In this document: positions 18,598 through 27,480 of the stretch, piece by piece
How the letters are laid out: each line of letters begins with the position of its first letter
Position numbering within the stretch: position 1 is the stretch's first letter
The notes under the pieces: model-generated
Told to the model about the DNA's origin: nothing
Database searches by the model: none
Seen by the model: only the letters and a program-made list of their open reading frames with translations
Origin: Deltaproteobacteria bacterium
Lineage (GTDB): Bacteria; Myxococcota_A; UBA796; UBA2385
Reading direction: 5' to 3'
NCBI GenBank assembly: GCA_018401435.1
Contig: JAGYJW010000001.1
Span: forward strand, 124,001 to 188,000
DNA length: 64,000 nt
Position numbers and translations under genes: made by a program

Positions 18598-20140
18598 GCT
18601 GCCCTCGCCGGGATCGGAGGCGGTGGAGAGCCCCTGGCAGGGCCTGCACCCCCTGTCCGTGGTGGTCAACCTCATCCCCCAGGCCTGGCGCACCCTGCGG
18701 GGGTCCTGGCCCATCCTGCTGGCCGTGGTGGTGGGTGCGGGCGCGGGCATGCAGTTCTTCGACCTGTCGCTGCTGCTGCTCTTCTTCGCCCTGGCCTTCG
18801 GCCGGACCTTCGTGCACTTCGCCACCCTGCGCTACCGGGTGCACGCCGGGCGCTTCGAGGTGCGCTTCGGCCTGCTCAACCGGCAGGCGCGGGAGCTGGA
18901 CCCCGCCCGCATCCAGAATATCAGCCTGGAACGAAATCTCTTTCACCGGGCGGCGGGGCTGGTCGAGGTCCGGGTCGAGACCGCCGGCGACGCGGGCATC
19001 CACGGCCTGCTGTCGGCCCTGTCGGTGGAGGCCGCCCAGCAGCTTCAGCAGCAGCTCAAGGCGCTGGTGGACCACAGCCGGGCGGGCGAGATCGAAGGCG
19101 CGCCCACGGATCCGGGCCTGCCCCAACCTCGCGCCGACGCGGCTTCGACCCCTGAGGCCGGCCCCACCCTGGTGGGCAACAACCCGGCCGAACTCATCGG
19201 CTATGGGCTCAGCAAGCGCACCCTGGGCACGGTGGCGGTGCTCAGCGCCGTGGGCTTCGAGCTGCTCACCCGCATGGGCCCAGAAGGCGCCGAACAGATC
19301 GCCTGGATGCAGAGCCGGCCCCTGGTGCTGGTGGCAGCGGTGCTGCTGGCCTTTGCCGGGTCTTGGCTGTGGTCCGCGGCCAACGCCCTGTTTCGGCATT
19401 GGGGCTACCGCTTGGTGCGGGTGGGCGACCGCCTGGTGAGCACCGAGGGCCTGACCACCACCCGGCGGGTGGAGATCCCCCTGCGAAAGGTGCAGGTGGT
19501 GCAGATCCACGAGCCCCTGCTGCGCCGGCGCATGGGCTATGGCACGGTGCTGATCGAGACGGCCGCCCTGGGTTTTGCCGATGGGCAGCTGCGGCAGGCC
19601 GAAGGCGTGCTGCCCATGGTGGACCAGGACGAGCTGGGCGCCATCCTGGCCGAGATCCTGCCCCGGGCCGCCGCCGATCCCAACACCTGGGTGCTGCGGC
19701 CCCCGGCACCCCGGGCGCTCTATCGGGCCATCGTGGGGCGGGCCCTGCGCTACGCCTTCCTGGCCACCCTGCTGACGGCGATGCTGTCGCCGTCGCCCTG
19801 GGGTGCGCTGGCCTATGGCCTCGTCCTGCTGGCCCTTCCGGCGGGTTACCTGGACTGGCGCTGGCAGGGCTGGCTGGTGACCCCGCACGCGGTGGTGGCG
19901 CGGCGGGGCTTCTTCAACCGGCGCACCTGGGTCATCGCCCGCGACAAGATCCAGAGCCTGCACCTCAGCCAGGGGCCGATGTTGCAGTGGCACGGGCTGG
20001 CCCAGCTGGACCTGCGGGTGGCCGGCAGCGAGATCGAGCTGCCCGCGCTGCGACTGGAAGATGCCGAGGCGCTCTACGCAGAGCTTTGCCCAGCCGGCCG
20101 GCCCCTGGACCTGCCCAGCTTTCGCCCGCTGCCGGGCTGA
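18584..20140 (+). CDS. Bacterial PH-domain membrane protein, triple bPH2 (YdbT-like)
   Basis: A 518-residue membrane protein with repeated units of two hydrophobic helices followed by a bPH2 domain. Domain signatures are RYRVHAGRFEVRFGLLNRQ (about residue 85), HWGYRLVRVGDRLVSTEGLT (about 270) and GWLVTPHAVVARRGFFNRR (about 430). Each is followed by a strand with a conserved Arg/Lys plus QxxxL pattern (RIQNISL, KVQVVQI, KIQSLHL). The partner gene overlaps it upstream by 14 bases, so the two are translationally coupled. The arrangement is the known YdbS-YdbT pair. Function is not established. Confidence 0.88.
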   Translation: MTVSELPSPGSEAVESPWQGLHPLSVVVNLIPQAWRTLRGSWPILLAVVVGAGAGMQFFDLSLLLLFFALAFGRTFVHFATLRYRVHAGRFEVRFGLLNRQARELDPARIQNISLERNLFHRAAGLVEVRVETAGDAGIHGLLSALSVEAAQQLQQQLKALVDHSRAGEIEGAPTDPGLPQPRADAASTPEAGPTLVGNNPAELIGYGLSKRTLGTVAVLSAVGFELLTRMGPEGAEQIAWMQSRPLVLVAAVLLAFAGSWLWSAANALFRHWGYRLVRVGDRLVSTEGLTTTRRVEIPLRKVQVVQIHEPLLRRRMGYGTVLIETAALGFADGQLRQAEGVLPMVDQDELGAILAEILPRAAADPNTWVLRPPAPRALYRAIVGRALRYAFLATLLTAMLSPSPWGALAYGLVLLALPAGYLDWRWQGWLVTPHAVVARRGFFNRRTWVIARDKIQSLHLSQGPMLQWHGLAQLDLRVAGSEIELPALRLEDAEALYAELCPAGRPLDLPSFRPLPG

Positions 20141-20167
20141 GGGTCCATCCGGCATTGCGCCGGGCGA

Positions 20168-21214
20168 TCAAGCAGATGGAAGGTGCGCTCTCACCAGATC
20201 GGCGAGCCCGCTGACCCAGGCGGGATCGGCGTTGACGCAGGGCACCGCGCGCAGGTCCTCGCCGCCGGCGGCCACGAAGTCCTCCTTGGCCCGAATCGCG
20301 ATCTCTTCGAGGGTCTCGAGGCAGTCCGAGACGAAGCTGGGGGTCAGCACGGCGAGGCGCCGGGTGCCGGCCTGGGCGCGCTCCACCAGCACCTCGTCGG
20401 TATAGGGCTTGATCCAGGGCACCCGGCCCAGCCGGCTCTGGAAGGAGACGGACCAGCCGCCGTCGGGCAGGTCCATGGCCGCAGCGAGGGCCCGGGCGGT
20501 CGCGTGGCATTGCGCCCGGTAGCAGGCGCGGTTGGCCGGCACGATGGCCGCGCAGCAGTCGGCGGCCTTCAGGCAGTGTTGGCCGCCGGACAGATCCGTG
20601 GCGACGACCTGGCGTTCGGGCAGGCCGTGGAAGCTCATCAGGACGTGGTCGGCCCGAAAGTCCTGCAGGGCCCGCAGGGCGATGGCGGCCTGGGCGGAGA
20701 TGAAGCCGGGGTGGACATAGAAGTCGCGCACCACCGTCAGCGCGGGGGGAACCATGCGGGCGCCGGCAATGGCGAAGAGCCGCTCCAGCGTCGATCCCGT
20801 CGAAGAGCTGGCGTAGTGCGGGTAGAGGGGCACCACGATCACGCGGTCACAGCCCGCCGCGTCGAAGCGATCGAGCACCGCGCCGTCCAAGGGGGGCTGG
20901 CCGTAGCGCATGGCCAGCTCCACATGAAAGCCGGGGCCCAGCGCCTGTCGCAGCCCATCGGCGAGGTCGAGGGAGTGAAAGAGCAGCGGCGAGCCCCGCG
21001 CCCCATCCCAGATCTGCCGGTAGGCCCGCGCGCTCTTCTGGGGCCGGGTGGGCAGGATGGCGCCATAGAGCAGCAGCATGCGCGGCAAGGCCGGAATGTC
21101 CAGCACCCGGGCATCCGCCAGGAATTCCGCCAGATAGCGCCGCACGGGCCCGGTCTCGGGCGCGTCGGGGGTACCCAGGTTGACGAGGAGGACTCCAATC
21201 ATGGGCGGCTGCAT
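20168..21214 (-). CDS. hemH: Ferrochelatase, probable [2Fe-2S] type
   Basis: Inserts ferrous iron into protoporphyrin IX (or coproporphyrin III) at the end of haem synthesis. The 348-residue protein starts with GVLLVNLGTPDAPE and has the core motifs LYPHYASSSTGSTLE and MSFHGLPERQ (catalytic His). These are followed by FQSRLGRVPWIKPYTDE and PSFVSDCLETLEEI with the conserved Glu. Between the SFHGLP and FQSRLG motifs sits a Cys-rich insert, HCLKAADCC...CYRAQC. Such internal cysteines ligate a [2Fe-2S] cluster in a described class of bacterial ferrochelatases including myxobacterial ones; the cluster here is inferred. It converges with the PH-domain gene. A start at 21202 is an alternative. Confidence 0.93.
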   Translation of the reverse strand: MQPPMIGVLLVNLGTPDAPETGPVRRYLAEFLADARVLDIPALPRMLLLYGAILPTRPQKSARAYRQIWDGARGSPLLFHSLDLADGLRQALGPGFHVELAMRYGQPPLDGAVLDRFDAAGCDRVIVVPLYPHYASSSTGSTLERLFAIAGARMVPPALTVVRDFYVHPGFISAQAAIALRALQDFRADHVLMSFHGLPERQVVATDLSGGQHCLKAADCCAAIVPANRACYRAQCHATARALAAAMDLPDGGWSVSFQSRLGRVPWIKPYTDEVLVERAQAGTRRLAVLTPSFVSDCLETLEEIAIRAKEDFVAAGGEDLRAVPCVNADPAWVSGLADLVRAHLPSA

Positions 21215-21235
21215 AGCCCGCTCACCGCCTCCGGT

Positions 21236-22471
21236 TCAGCCCAGCAGCAAGGTCACGGCCACAATGCTGGCCACAACGCCCATCACGTCGGCCGCCAGCC
21301 CCGCCGCCACCCCGTGGCGGGTGCGGGTGATGCCCACGCTGCCGAAGTAGACGGCCAGCACATAGAAGGTGGTCTCGGTGGACCCGTTCATGGTGGAGAC
21401 CAGGTTGCCGATATAGCTGTCTGGACCGTGGGTCTCGATGAGTTCGGCGGTGATGCCGAAGGCGCCCGAACCCGACAGGGGCCGCAGCAAGGCCAGGGGC
21501 AGGGCCTCGGCCGGCAGGCCCAGGGGCTCGGTGATCCAGCCGATGCCACCGGCCACCCAGCCCATCAGCCCCGAAGCCCGGAACATGCCCACCGCCGACA
21601 AGATGGCCACGAGGTAGGGGATGATGAGGATCGCGAGGCTGAAGCCCTCTTTCGCCCCGGCCACAAAGACCTCGTAGACCTTGACCTTGCGCAGGACGCC
21701 CAAGGTCAACATGGCCAGGATCAAGGCGGGGATGATCCAGGCGCTGGCGGCGTCTCCGAAGCGGTAGACCAGGGCCACCAGCCCCAACAGGCAGCCACCC
21801 AGGACCGTGACCGGCAGGAACTCCGCCAGGCTGGCCGGGTGCTGGTTGGCGACCCGCACCGCATCGTCGTGCTTCTTCTGGGCCTCTGGGGGCCGAAAGG
21901 AGCCGAAATTGCTGAGCGCCCAGGCCGCCAGGACGCCAACCAGGGTGGAGGCGCCGGTGGCAAAGAGGGTGGTGGGGAAGATGGCCGCCGGGTCGGCGGA
22001 GCCCTTGAGGGCCCGCAGGCCGATGATGCCCGTGGGCAGCAAGGCGAGGCCGCTGGTATTGATGGCCAGAAAGCGCACCATGGCGTTGGTGGCCGTGCCG
22101 GGCACCTGGTTCAGCGTCTCCAGCTCTTTCATGGCCTTGAGCCCGAAGGGGGTCGCGGCATTGCCCAGGCCGAGCGCGTTGGCGGAGATATTCATCACCA
22201 TGGCGCCCATGGCCGGGTGGTCCGCGGGCACATCCGGGAAGAGGCGCACCAGCACCGGGCGGATCGCCCGCGCCATCCAGGCCAGCCCCCCGGCCTCTTC
22301 GACCACCTTCATCAGGCCGAGAAAGAGGGCCATATAGCCCACCAGCCCGATGGCCAGCTCCACCGCGGTCTTGGCGCTGGCCAAGGCGGCGGCGCCCACC
22401 TCAGCGGGGGTCTGAAAGGCCAGCGCGCCGGCAAAAGCCAGCACGACGATGGCGTAGAAGACTGCGTTCAT
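21236..22471 (-). CDS. SpmA-SpmB fusion, nucleoside-recognition (Gate) domain membrane protein
   Basis: A 411-residue polytopic membrane protein. The N-terminal half resembles SpmA, with VVEEAGGLAWMARAI, ISANALGLGNAATPFG and LAINTSGLALLPTG. The C-terminal half, after a polar linker near residues 195-220, resembles SpmB, with GAKEGFSLAILIIPYLVAI, ALLRPLSGSGAFG and GSTETTFYVLAVYFG. In Bacillus, SpmA and SpmB are separate spore-maturation proteins needed for core dehydration. In Gram-negative, non-sporulating or myxospore-forming bacteria the fused form is usual and its role is unknown. It is upstream of hemH on the same strand with a 21-base gap, so the two may be co-transcribed. Confidence 0.88.
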   Translation of the reverse strand: MNAVFYAIVVLAFAGALAFQTPAEVGAAALASAKTAVELAIGLVGYMALFLGLMKVVEEAGGLAWMARAIRPVLVRLFPDVPADHPAMGAMVMNISANALGLGNAATPFGLKAMKELETLNQVPGTATNAMVRFLAINTSGLALLPTGIIGLRALKGSADPAAIFPTTLFATGASTLVGVLAAWALSNFGSFRPPEAQKKHDDAVRVANQHPASLAEFLPVTVLGGCLLGLVALVYRFGDAASAWIIPALILAMLTLGVLRKVKVYEVFVAGAKEGFSLAILIIPYLVAILSAVGMFRASGLMGWVAGGIGWITEPLGLPAEALPLALLRPLSGSGAFGITAELIETHGPDSYIGNLVSTMNGSTETTFYVLAVYFGSVGITRTRHGVAAGLAADVMGVVASIVAVTLLLG

Positions 22472-22554
22472 GGCCCACCCGACAGCGCGGGCGAGGGACC
22501 CAGCGCGGATGCATGGTGGACCGGCGGACTTGTCACGTCAAGGGCAGACCTCGA

Positions 22555-25068
22555 TCAGTCGACATAGCTGCCCGTGGCGGCGGTGGGTGAGGTGGTGCCC
22601 GTGCGGGTGGTGTAGAGCAGCTGGATGCGGCCGTCTCCGCCGTCGCCGCCGGCATTCCCGCAGCTCAGCCCGATGCCCTCGGCGTCGCCGCCCCCGCCGC
22701 CTTCGGCCCGCACGCGCTCGGTGCCCAGGGTGAGCAGGGGCGCGGCCAGCAGCACCTGGCCGCCCGATCCGCCGCCGCCGCCGCCGATCTCCCCACCGGC
22801 GCTCGACGCGTCTTCGCCGTCTTCACCCTCGGCCCCCACCTCGCCGCTGACGGTGATGGAGGTGGCGGAGTAGAGCGCCACGAGCCCGCCCCCAGCGCCG
22901 CCGGCGCCGGTGATGTTGCTGGTGCTGTTGCCATCGGATTCGCTGTCGGGAGAGCCGCCGCCGCCGCCTGAGCCCAGGTACCAGGAGCCCAGGCTGCTGC
23001 TGCCATAGGTGCCGCCGCCGTTGGGCCCCGAGACATACCAGTAGCGGGTGCTGCCGGCCGAGCCCGCGGCGCCATGGCCACCGCCGCCGCCGCTGGAGCA
23101 GTAGTCCCGCCCCGAGTAGTAGACGCCGCCGCCGCCCTGGTTGGCGGCGCTGCTGGTGGTGCCGGACCCGTTCCAGGACTCGCCCTGGGTGGTATTGCTG
23201 CTGTTGCCGCGCACCGATGGGCCGCCCTGAAAGCCCAGCCCGTCCACGTCGATGTTGCCGCTGATGACCACCGCGCCCGTGGCCCGGAAGACCACCACGC
23301 CGCCGCCGGACCCCAGCCAGGGGGAGGCCGAGAGGGTGCCGGAGATGGTGGCCGTGGTGTAGTGCGGCACCCGCTGGACCAGCACCGTGCTGGCCGCGGC
23401 ATAGGACTGGGTCAGGGCCGGTTCGATGGTGAGCACATTGGTGCTGCCGGAATTCGCGCTGACAAAGACAAACTGGTAGCGGCCCGCGTCCGTGCCCTGC
23501 TGGGACAGGATGAGCACCTCGTCGCCCACCGAGAAGGGGGTCGCGTCATCCACCGAGATGCTGGTCGCATTGGCGGCCAGGGCGCCGCTGGCCAGGGCCC
23601 AGTCGCCCTGTTCGACCGCGGTGCTCAGGCTGTAGGCGCCGTCGCCGCCCAGGCCGCCGGTGGGCCCCCGACGGATGGTGGCGTCATAGACCGCAGCATC
23701 CCAGACATTGCGCAGCCCGTCGCCGTCGATGTCGCTGTCGGCGCAGTCCTGGACCCCGTCGCTGTCGGTGTCGGTGGCGTCATCGTCGTCACAGTCGCCG
23801 CTGTTGGAGACATAGCCGGTGGGCTGGGCGCAGCTGGTCGCGGTGGTGGCGGGGTCGCCCAGGCCGTCGTTGTCCGCGTCCCGGTACCAGGTGCTCAGGG
23901 TGCTCAGGTCCAAAGAGCTGTCGGCGTCGTCCACATCGCCATCGCAGTCGTTGTCCAGGCTGTCGCAGACCTCGCTGGCGGCGGGGTTGATGGCGGCGGA
24001 AGCGTCGTTGCAATCCGTGCTGTCGGTGACCGCAGTGGAGGGCTGCAGGCAGGCGCGCACCGTGGCCGTCGCGCTGCCATAGCCGTCCCCGTCGGCGTCG
24101 CTGTAGAAGACGGTGGCGGTGCTCAGATCCAGGTCGCTGTCGGCGTCGTCCACAGCGCCATCGCAGTCGTTGTCCAGGCTGTCGCATATCTCGCTGGCGC
24201 CGGGCCGGATCTCGGCCGCGTTGTCGTCGCAGTCGGTGGCGTCCAGCACGGCGCCGGTGGGCTGGATGCAGGCGTAGACCGTGGCGTCGGGGTCCCCGAA
24301 TCCGTCGCCGTCGGCGTCGGTGTAGAAGACGCTCGCCGAAGCCGGGTCCAGGCCCGGGTCGGCATCGTCCACCTGCCCGTCACAGTCATCATCCAGACTG
24401 TTGCAGACCTCGGCGGCACCGGGGTTGATCTGCGGGTAATTGTCGTCGCAGTCGCCATTCTCAGCGGAGTAGCCCTCGGGGGCGACGCAGGCGGACACCG
24501 CGCCGTCAATCACCCCATAGCCGTCGCCGTCGCCGTCGAGGTACCAGGTCGCTGCGTCTTCGGCGTCCTCGTCCACCTCCTCGTCGCAGTCGTTGTCCAG
24601 CTCGTCGCAGATCTCGACCCCATCGGGAGAGCGGGCCGCGGTGCTGTCGTCGCAGTCGCCACCCTCGCTGATATATCCATCGGGCGGGTCGCAGCTGTCC
24701 ACCTGGCTGTCGGGGTCGCCAAAGCCGTCGCCGTCGCCGTCGATATACCAGCTTGTAACGATATTATCGTCGATGTCGCCGTTGCAGTCGTTGTCCACGC
24801 CGTCGCAGCGTTCGGCGGCTTCCGGGTAGACGGTCGCGTCACCGTCGTCGCAGTCGTCGGCGTTGTCTACGGTGCCCGCGGGCAGGGCGTCGCAGTCCAC
24901 GACCAGGGCCTCGCCGGCCCCGAATCCGTCGCCATCCCCATCGGCCCAGACCTCGCAGTCACCGGTCACGCCGTCCGCCTTCCCGCCCAGGTCGGGGAGC
25001 AGGTCGATGGCCGGATAGCAGCCGGTGCTGAGCAGAACGCCGAAGAGCAGGGAGGCGGTGGGGCGCAT
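22555..25068 (-). CDS. MopE-repeat lipoprotein with Gly-rich C-terminal region
   Basis: An 837-residue exported protein. The start at 25068 follows GGAG and gives a lipoprotein leader (MRPTASLLFGVLLSTGC). Residues from about 45 to 440 are five MopE/DGDGDG repeat units. Each carries a CDxxDNDCxGxxDD block (for example CDGVDNDCNGDIDD, CDSLDNDCDGAVDD), a Tyr-x-Asp-x-Asp-Gly-Asp-Gly segment and a CDDxxxxxxPGAxEVC-like linker. These are putative Ca/Cu-binding motifs. The rest is a beta-rich domain with very Gly/Ser-rich runs (VVVFRATGAVVISGNIDVDG, SSGGGGGHGAAGS), like other large surface proteins in Myxococcota. The PEGA-domain gene ends 20 bases upstream, so the two may be an operon. Role: surface or spore-coat protein, inferred. 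Confidence 0.88.
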   Translation of the reverse strand: MRPTASLLFGVLLSTGCYPAIDLLPDLGGKADGVTGDCEVWADGDGDGFGAGEALVVDCDALPAGTVDNADDCDDGDATVYPEAAERCDGVDNDCNGDIDDNIVTSWYIDGDGDGFGDPDSQVDSCDPPDGYISEGGDCDDSTAARSPDGVEICDELDNDCDEEVDEDAEDAATWYLDGDGDGYGVIDGAVSACVAPEGYSAENGDCDDNYPQINPGAAEVCNSLDDDCDGQVDDADPGLDPASASVFYTDADGDGFGDPDATVYACIQPTGAVLDATDCDDNAAEIRPGASEICDSLDNDCDGAVDDADSDLDLSTATVFYSDADGDGYGSATATVRACLQPSTAVTDSTDCNDASAAINPAASEVCDSLDNDCDGDVDDADSSLDLSTLSTWYRDADNDGLGDPATTATSCAQPTGYVSNSGDCDDDDATDTDSDGVQDCADSDIDGDGLRNVWDAAVYDATIRRGPTGGLGGDGAYSLSTAVEQGDWALASGALAANATSISVDDATPFSVGDEVLILSQQGTDAGRYQFVFVSANSGSTNVLTIEPALTQSYAAASTVLVQRVPHYTTATISGTLSASPWLGSGGGVVVFRATGAVVISGNIDVDGLGFQGGPSVRGNSSNTTQGESWNGSGTTSSAANQGGGGVYYSGRDYCSSGGGGGHGAAGSAGSTRYWYVSGPNGGGTYGSSSLGSWYLGSGGGGGSPDSESDGNSTSNITGAGGAGGGLVALYSATSITVSGEVGAEGEDGEDASSAGGEIGGGGGGSGGQVLLAAPLLTLGTERVRAEGGGGGDAEGIGLSCGNAGGDGGDGRIQLLYTTRTGTTSPTAATGSYVD
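23690..24920 (-). repeat. Tandem degenerate repeats encoding MopE units
   Basis: DNA-level reflection of the five MopE repeats inside the lipoprotein gene at 22555-25068. The period is about 190-210 bases, with the best conserved cores reading (minus strand) TGCGACAGCCTGGACAACGA or close variants. Copies near 23965 and 24185 are nearly identical. The repeats are in frame and coding. Confidence 0.75.
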
Positions 25069-25088
25069 GGGGGCTCCAGGAGGTGCCA

Positions 25089-26141
25089 TCAGAAGGCGAA
25101 GCTCAGCGTGATGCCCGTGGCGAGCAGCAGGGAGCTGAGGGTGGTGAGGGCGACGGCCTTGTTGCGCTGGGGCAGCAGCTCGTCTTCCCGGTAGTTGTTG
25201 GCATAGGAAGGCGGCACCAGCGAGTAGTCGCGAACACTGTTCACTGTTTCGGCGCGGCGGGTATATTCGTCGCCCATGTCGCCCATCTGCTTGAGTTCGA
25301 GGATGGAGACCACACCCAGGCCCAGGCCCAGGGCGCCGCTGGCCACGCCGCCGATGTGGGGGGCCGTCCACCAGCCCGGACCCTGGCGGGGTGGCCGCTC
25401 GGGCCGGGGCTCGGGCGGCGGGAGGACCCCAGCGGCGGCCAGGGGGTCCGGCACCAGGTCAAAGCGGAGGTCGATGCGGGCGCGGTCCTCCACCAGGAAC
25501 TGCTGCTCGGCGCCGATGTAGCCAGGCGCGCTGACCTGCACGACATGGGGGCCGCTGGGGAGTTCGCGGGGGCCCGCGGGGATCTGGACGCCGTCCAGGG
25601 TGACCCGCGCATCCGGCGGCGACACGATCAAGAAGAGCTGGCCCAGGCCCATGCGCTCCAGCTCGACCGGCAAGACCAGCCGCTGCCCCCCATCGACGTG
25701 CACATTGAGAAAGGCGGGCATGTAGCCCGGCAAGGTGAGGGAGAGGCTGTGGTCGCCACAGGGCACCGGGGTGGCCGACGAGCCCGAGGGGAAGGGCTGG
25801 CCATTCAGCCGCACCTCGGCGTCGGCCGGGGTGGGCTGCACCTGCAGGCTGCCGGTGGTGGTGCCGCTGTCGATATTGACCACGACCTTGTCGCCATCGG
25901 GGATGATGACATCGGCCTGGCCCGCCCGGCAGGGGCCCCGCACCTCAAAGAGGTGGCGCCCAGGGGCGAGGTTTCGCACGGTCCCCGGCGTCTGGACGCC
26001 CATGTCCCGGCCATCCACGAAGATCGCTTCGCCTTCGACCGATGAACGAACGGTGGCGGTGCCCGCCGCCATGGCGGCGGTGGGGCCCCAAAGGAGGGCC
26101 AAGGCGCAAGGAATCCGGGCGAGGGATCGAAGGTGGGTCAC
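25089..26141 (-). CDS. PEGA-domain exported protein
   Basis: A 350-residue protein from a GTG at 26141, chosen because it gives a proper signal peptide (LARIPCALALLWGPTAAMAA). A longer form from 26237 would prepend a Cys-rich non-signal segment. The mature part has successive PEGA-like beta modules. These include EGEAIFVDGRDMGVQTPGTV, ADAEVRLNGQPFPSG with LTLPGYMPAFLNV, and DARVTLDGVQIPAGPREL with VSAPGYIGAEQ. PEGA units are surface-layer or cell-wall associated and often found with Ser/Thr kinases. A Pro-rich linker and a hydrophobic helix (GGVASGALGLGLGVVSILEL) follow near residue 260, and another hydrophobic segment ends the protein. It precedes the MopE gene by 20 bases, suggesting a surface operon. 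Confidence 0.8.
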   Translation of the reverse strand: MTHLRSLARIPCALALLWGPTAAMAAGTATVRSSVEGEAIFVDGRDMGVQTPGTVRNLAPGRHLFEVRGPCRAGQADVIIPDGDKVVVNIDSGTTTGSLQVQPTPADAEVRLNGQPFPSGSSATPVPCGDHSLSLTLPGYMPAFLNVHVDGGQRLVLPVELERMGLGQLFLIVSPPDARVTLDGVQIPAGPRELPSGPHVVQVSAPGYIGAEQQFLVEDRARIDLRFDLVPDPLAAAGVLPPPEPRPERPPRQGPGWWTAPHIGGVASGALGLGLGVVSILELKQMGDMGDEYTRRAETVNSVRDYSLVPPSYANNYREDELLPQRNKAVALTTLSSLLLATGITLSFAF

Positions 26142-26233
26142 GGTTCGCCTGGGCTGGATGGGCGCCGGGTGGGCGCCCTCGGGTGTCCGACAGCATGACA
26201 CCCCCACCGAGCCATCGCCACAACAGCGCCCTT

Positions 26234-27280
26234 TCATCCGGCGATCAAGAAGCCGATAAGCACGCAGGTTGCGCGGGCCAACACCGGGGCGGAGAGGCCG
26301 CCCTGAACCAGGGGGCCCAGGTCGATGGCCTCGATGCTGCGGCGGCCGCTATCGGGCACTGGCGGGTTGGGGAAGCGCTGCCCGCCCCAGTTGGCGTCGA
26401 GTGGCCGCGCGGGGTCCACCTCCACCCAGGACAGGTAGGGGATGGCGCGCTGCAGCTCGGGCTCCAGCTCGGTATGACTGAAGTGGGCGTGCAACCAGTC
26501 TTGTGCGGCAGGCGGCGCCAGCACCCCGCCCGGACAGAGCAGGGCGAGCAGGCGGTCCCGCAGCCCGGGGTTGGCGTGCAGCAGCTGCAAGAGCGCGAGC
26601 ACATGCGGGGCCGGGCAGATCAGCACGAGGCGGCGCGCGGGGTCCTCGAGCAGCGCCGCCAGGGCGCCAAGGCAGGGCTCTGGATCGTCTGCGGGCGGGT
26701 CAAGCTGCGCGATGGCGAGGCCCGGCCCGGCCTCGATGAGCGCATGGGCCAGGGGGCTGCCGAAGTCCACCAGCACGACGTGGTCCAGGCGCCGCCGCAG
26801 ACCCGCGAGCCAGGGTTCGGACCAGGCGGCGATGGCGTCCCAGGTGGCCTCGGGCCCGAAGCGCGAGACGGGGTCGTAGTCCGGGCCCAACAAGGCGGGA
26901 TCGGACATCAGCGCGTCCAGGCCGCGGTGGTCCTCCATGAACATGTGGTGCCACCGGGACTGCGCGTCGGGCAGCCCGCGCAGCCGCTCCACCAGGGCGC
27001 GCTCCCCCTCCAAGGCCGGCGAGGGCAGGGTGGCGGGGTCGGGGCGCTCCAGCCGCAGCTCGGGCTGCCGACCGGCGGGGTGGTAGGGCAGGGCCTGCAG
27101 GCGCTCCTGCCAGGCGGCCACATCGCCCCCCTCCGCTTCGACCTCTCCCCGCACGACAGTGGCCAGGGCCACCTTGAAGAGCCGCTCCCAGTCGCGCTTG
27201 GGGGCGCGGGGCAAGCTCTTCCAGGCCGCCCAGAGGGCCAGCCCGGCGGCGGCGACTTCAACCAGGCTTTGCGCGCTCAC
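26234..27280 (-). CDS. Hypothetical protein with N-terminal hydrophobic helix
   Basis: I do not recognise this 348-residue protein. The GTG at 27280 was chosen because it places a hydrophobic segment (LVEVAAAGLALWAAW) at the N-terminus. An upstream in-frame start at 27430 adds an Arg-rich stretch unlikely to be coding. The body has Rossmann-like alternation (RLDHVVLVDFGSPLAHALIEAG, RRLVLICPAPHVLALLQLL, LLALLCPGGVLAPP), suggesting an alpha/beta fold of methyltransferase-like or hydrolase-like type, but no catalytic motif is certain. The C-terminus is hydrophobic again (VLARATCVLIGFLIAG), so it may be anchored at both ends. It is upstream of the PEGA gene on the same strand with a gap of about 90 bases. 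Confidence 0.55.
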   Translation of the reverse strand: MSAQSLVEVAAAGLALWAAWKSLPRAPKRDWERLFKVALATVVRGEVEAEGGDVAAWQERLQALPYHPAGRQPELRLERPDPATLPSPALEGERALVERLRGLPDAQSRWHHMFMEDHRGLDALMSDPALLGPDYDPVSRFGPEATWDAIAAWSEPWLAGLRRRLDHVVLVDFGSPLAHALIEAGPGLAIAQLDPPADDPEPCLGALAALLEDPARRLVLICPAPHVLALLQLLHANPGLRDRLLALLCPGGVLAPPAAQDWLHAHFSHTELEPELQRAIPYLSWVEVDPARPLDANWGGQRFPNPPVPDSGRRSIEAIDLGPLVQGGLSAPVLARATCVLIGFLIAG

Positions 27281-27480
27281 GGGGCGGCTCCGGGTTGCGC
27301 GAGGGCCGAGGGCTCCAATCGCGCGCAAGGGGGATCGGGTGGACGAAAACGGGCGCGTCGCGCCTTGACACAGTGATCTCCTCAAGAGATTATCCCACGG
27401 TCGGCCCGCGAGGGGTCGGCCCTGCCCCACAACGCTGCTTGCGCGGTCCCCGCCGGCCCGCGCTTTGATGGAGACACCAA

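Noticed and set aside
23690..24920. Regular repeats that could suggest a CRISPR array
   Set aside because: The period is about 200 bases, the repeats are in frame and encode Asp-rich MopE units, and the copies diverge too much for CRISPR direct repeats.
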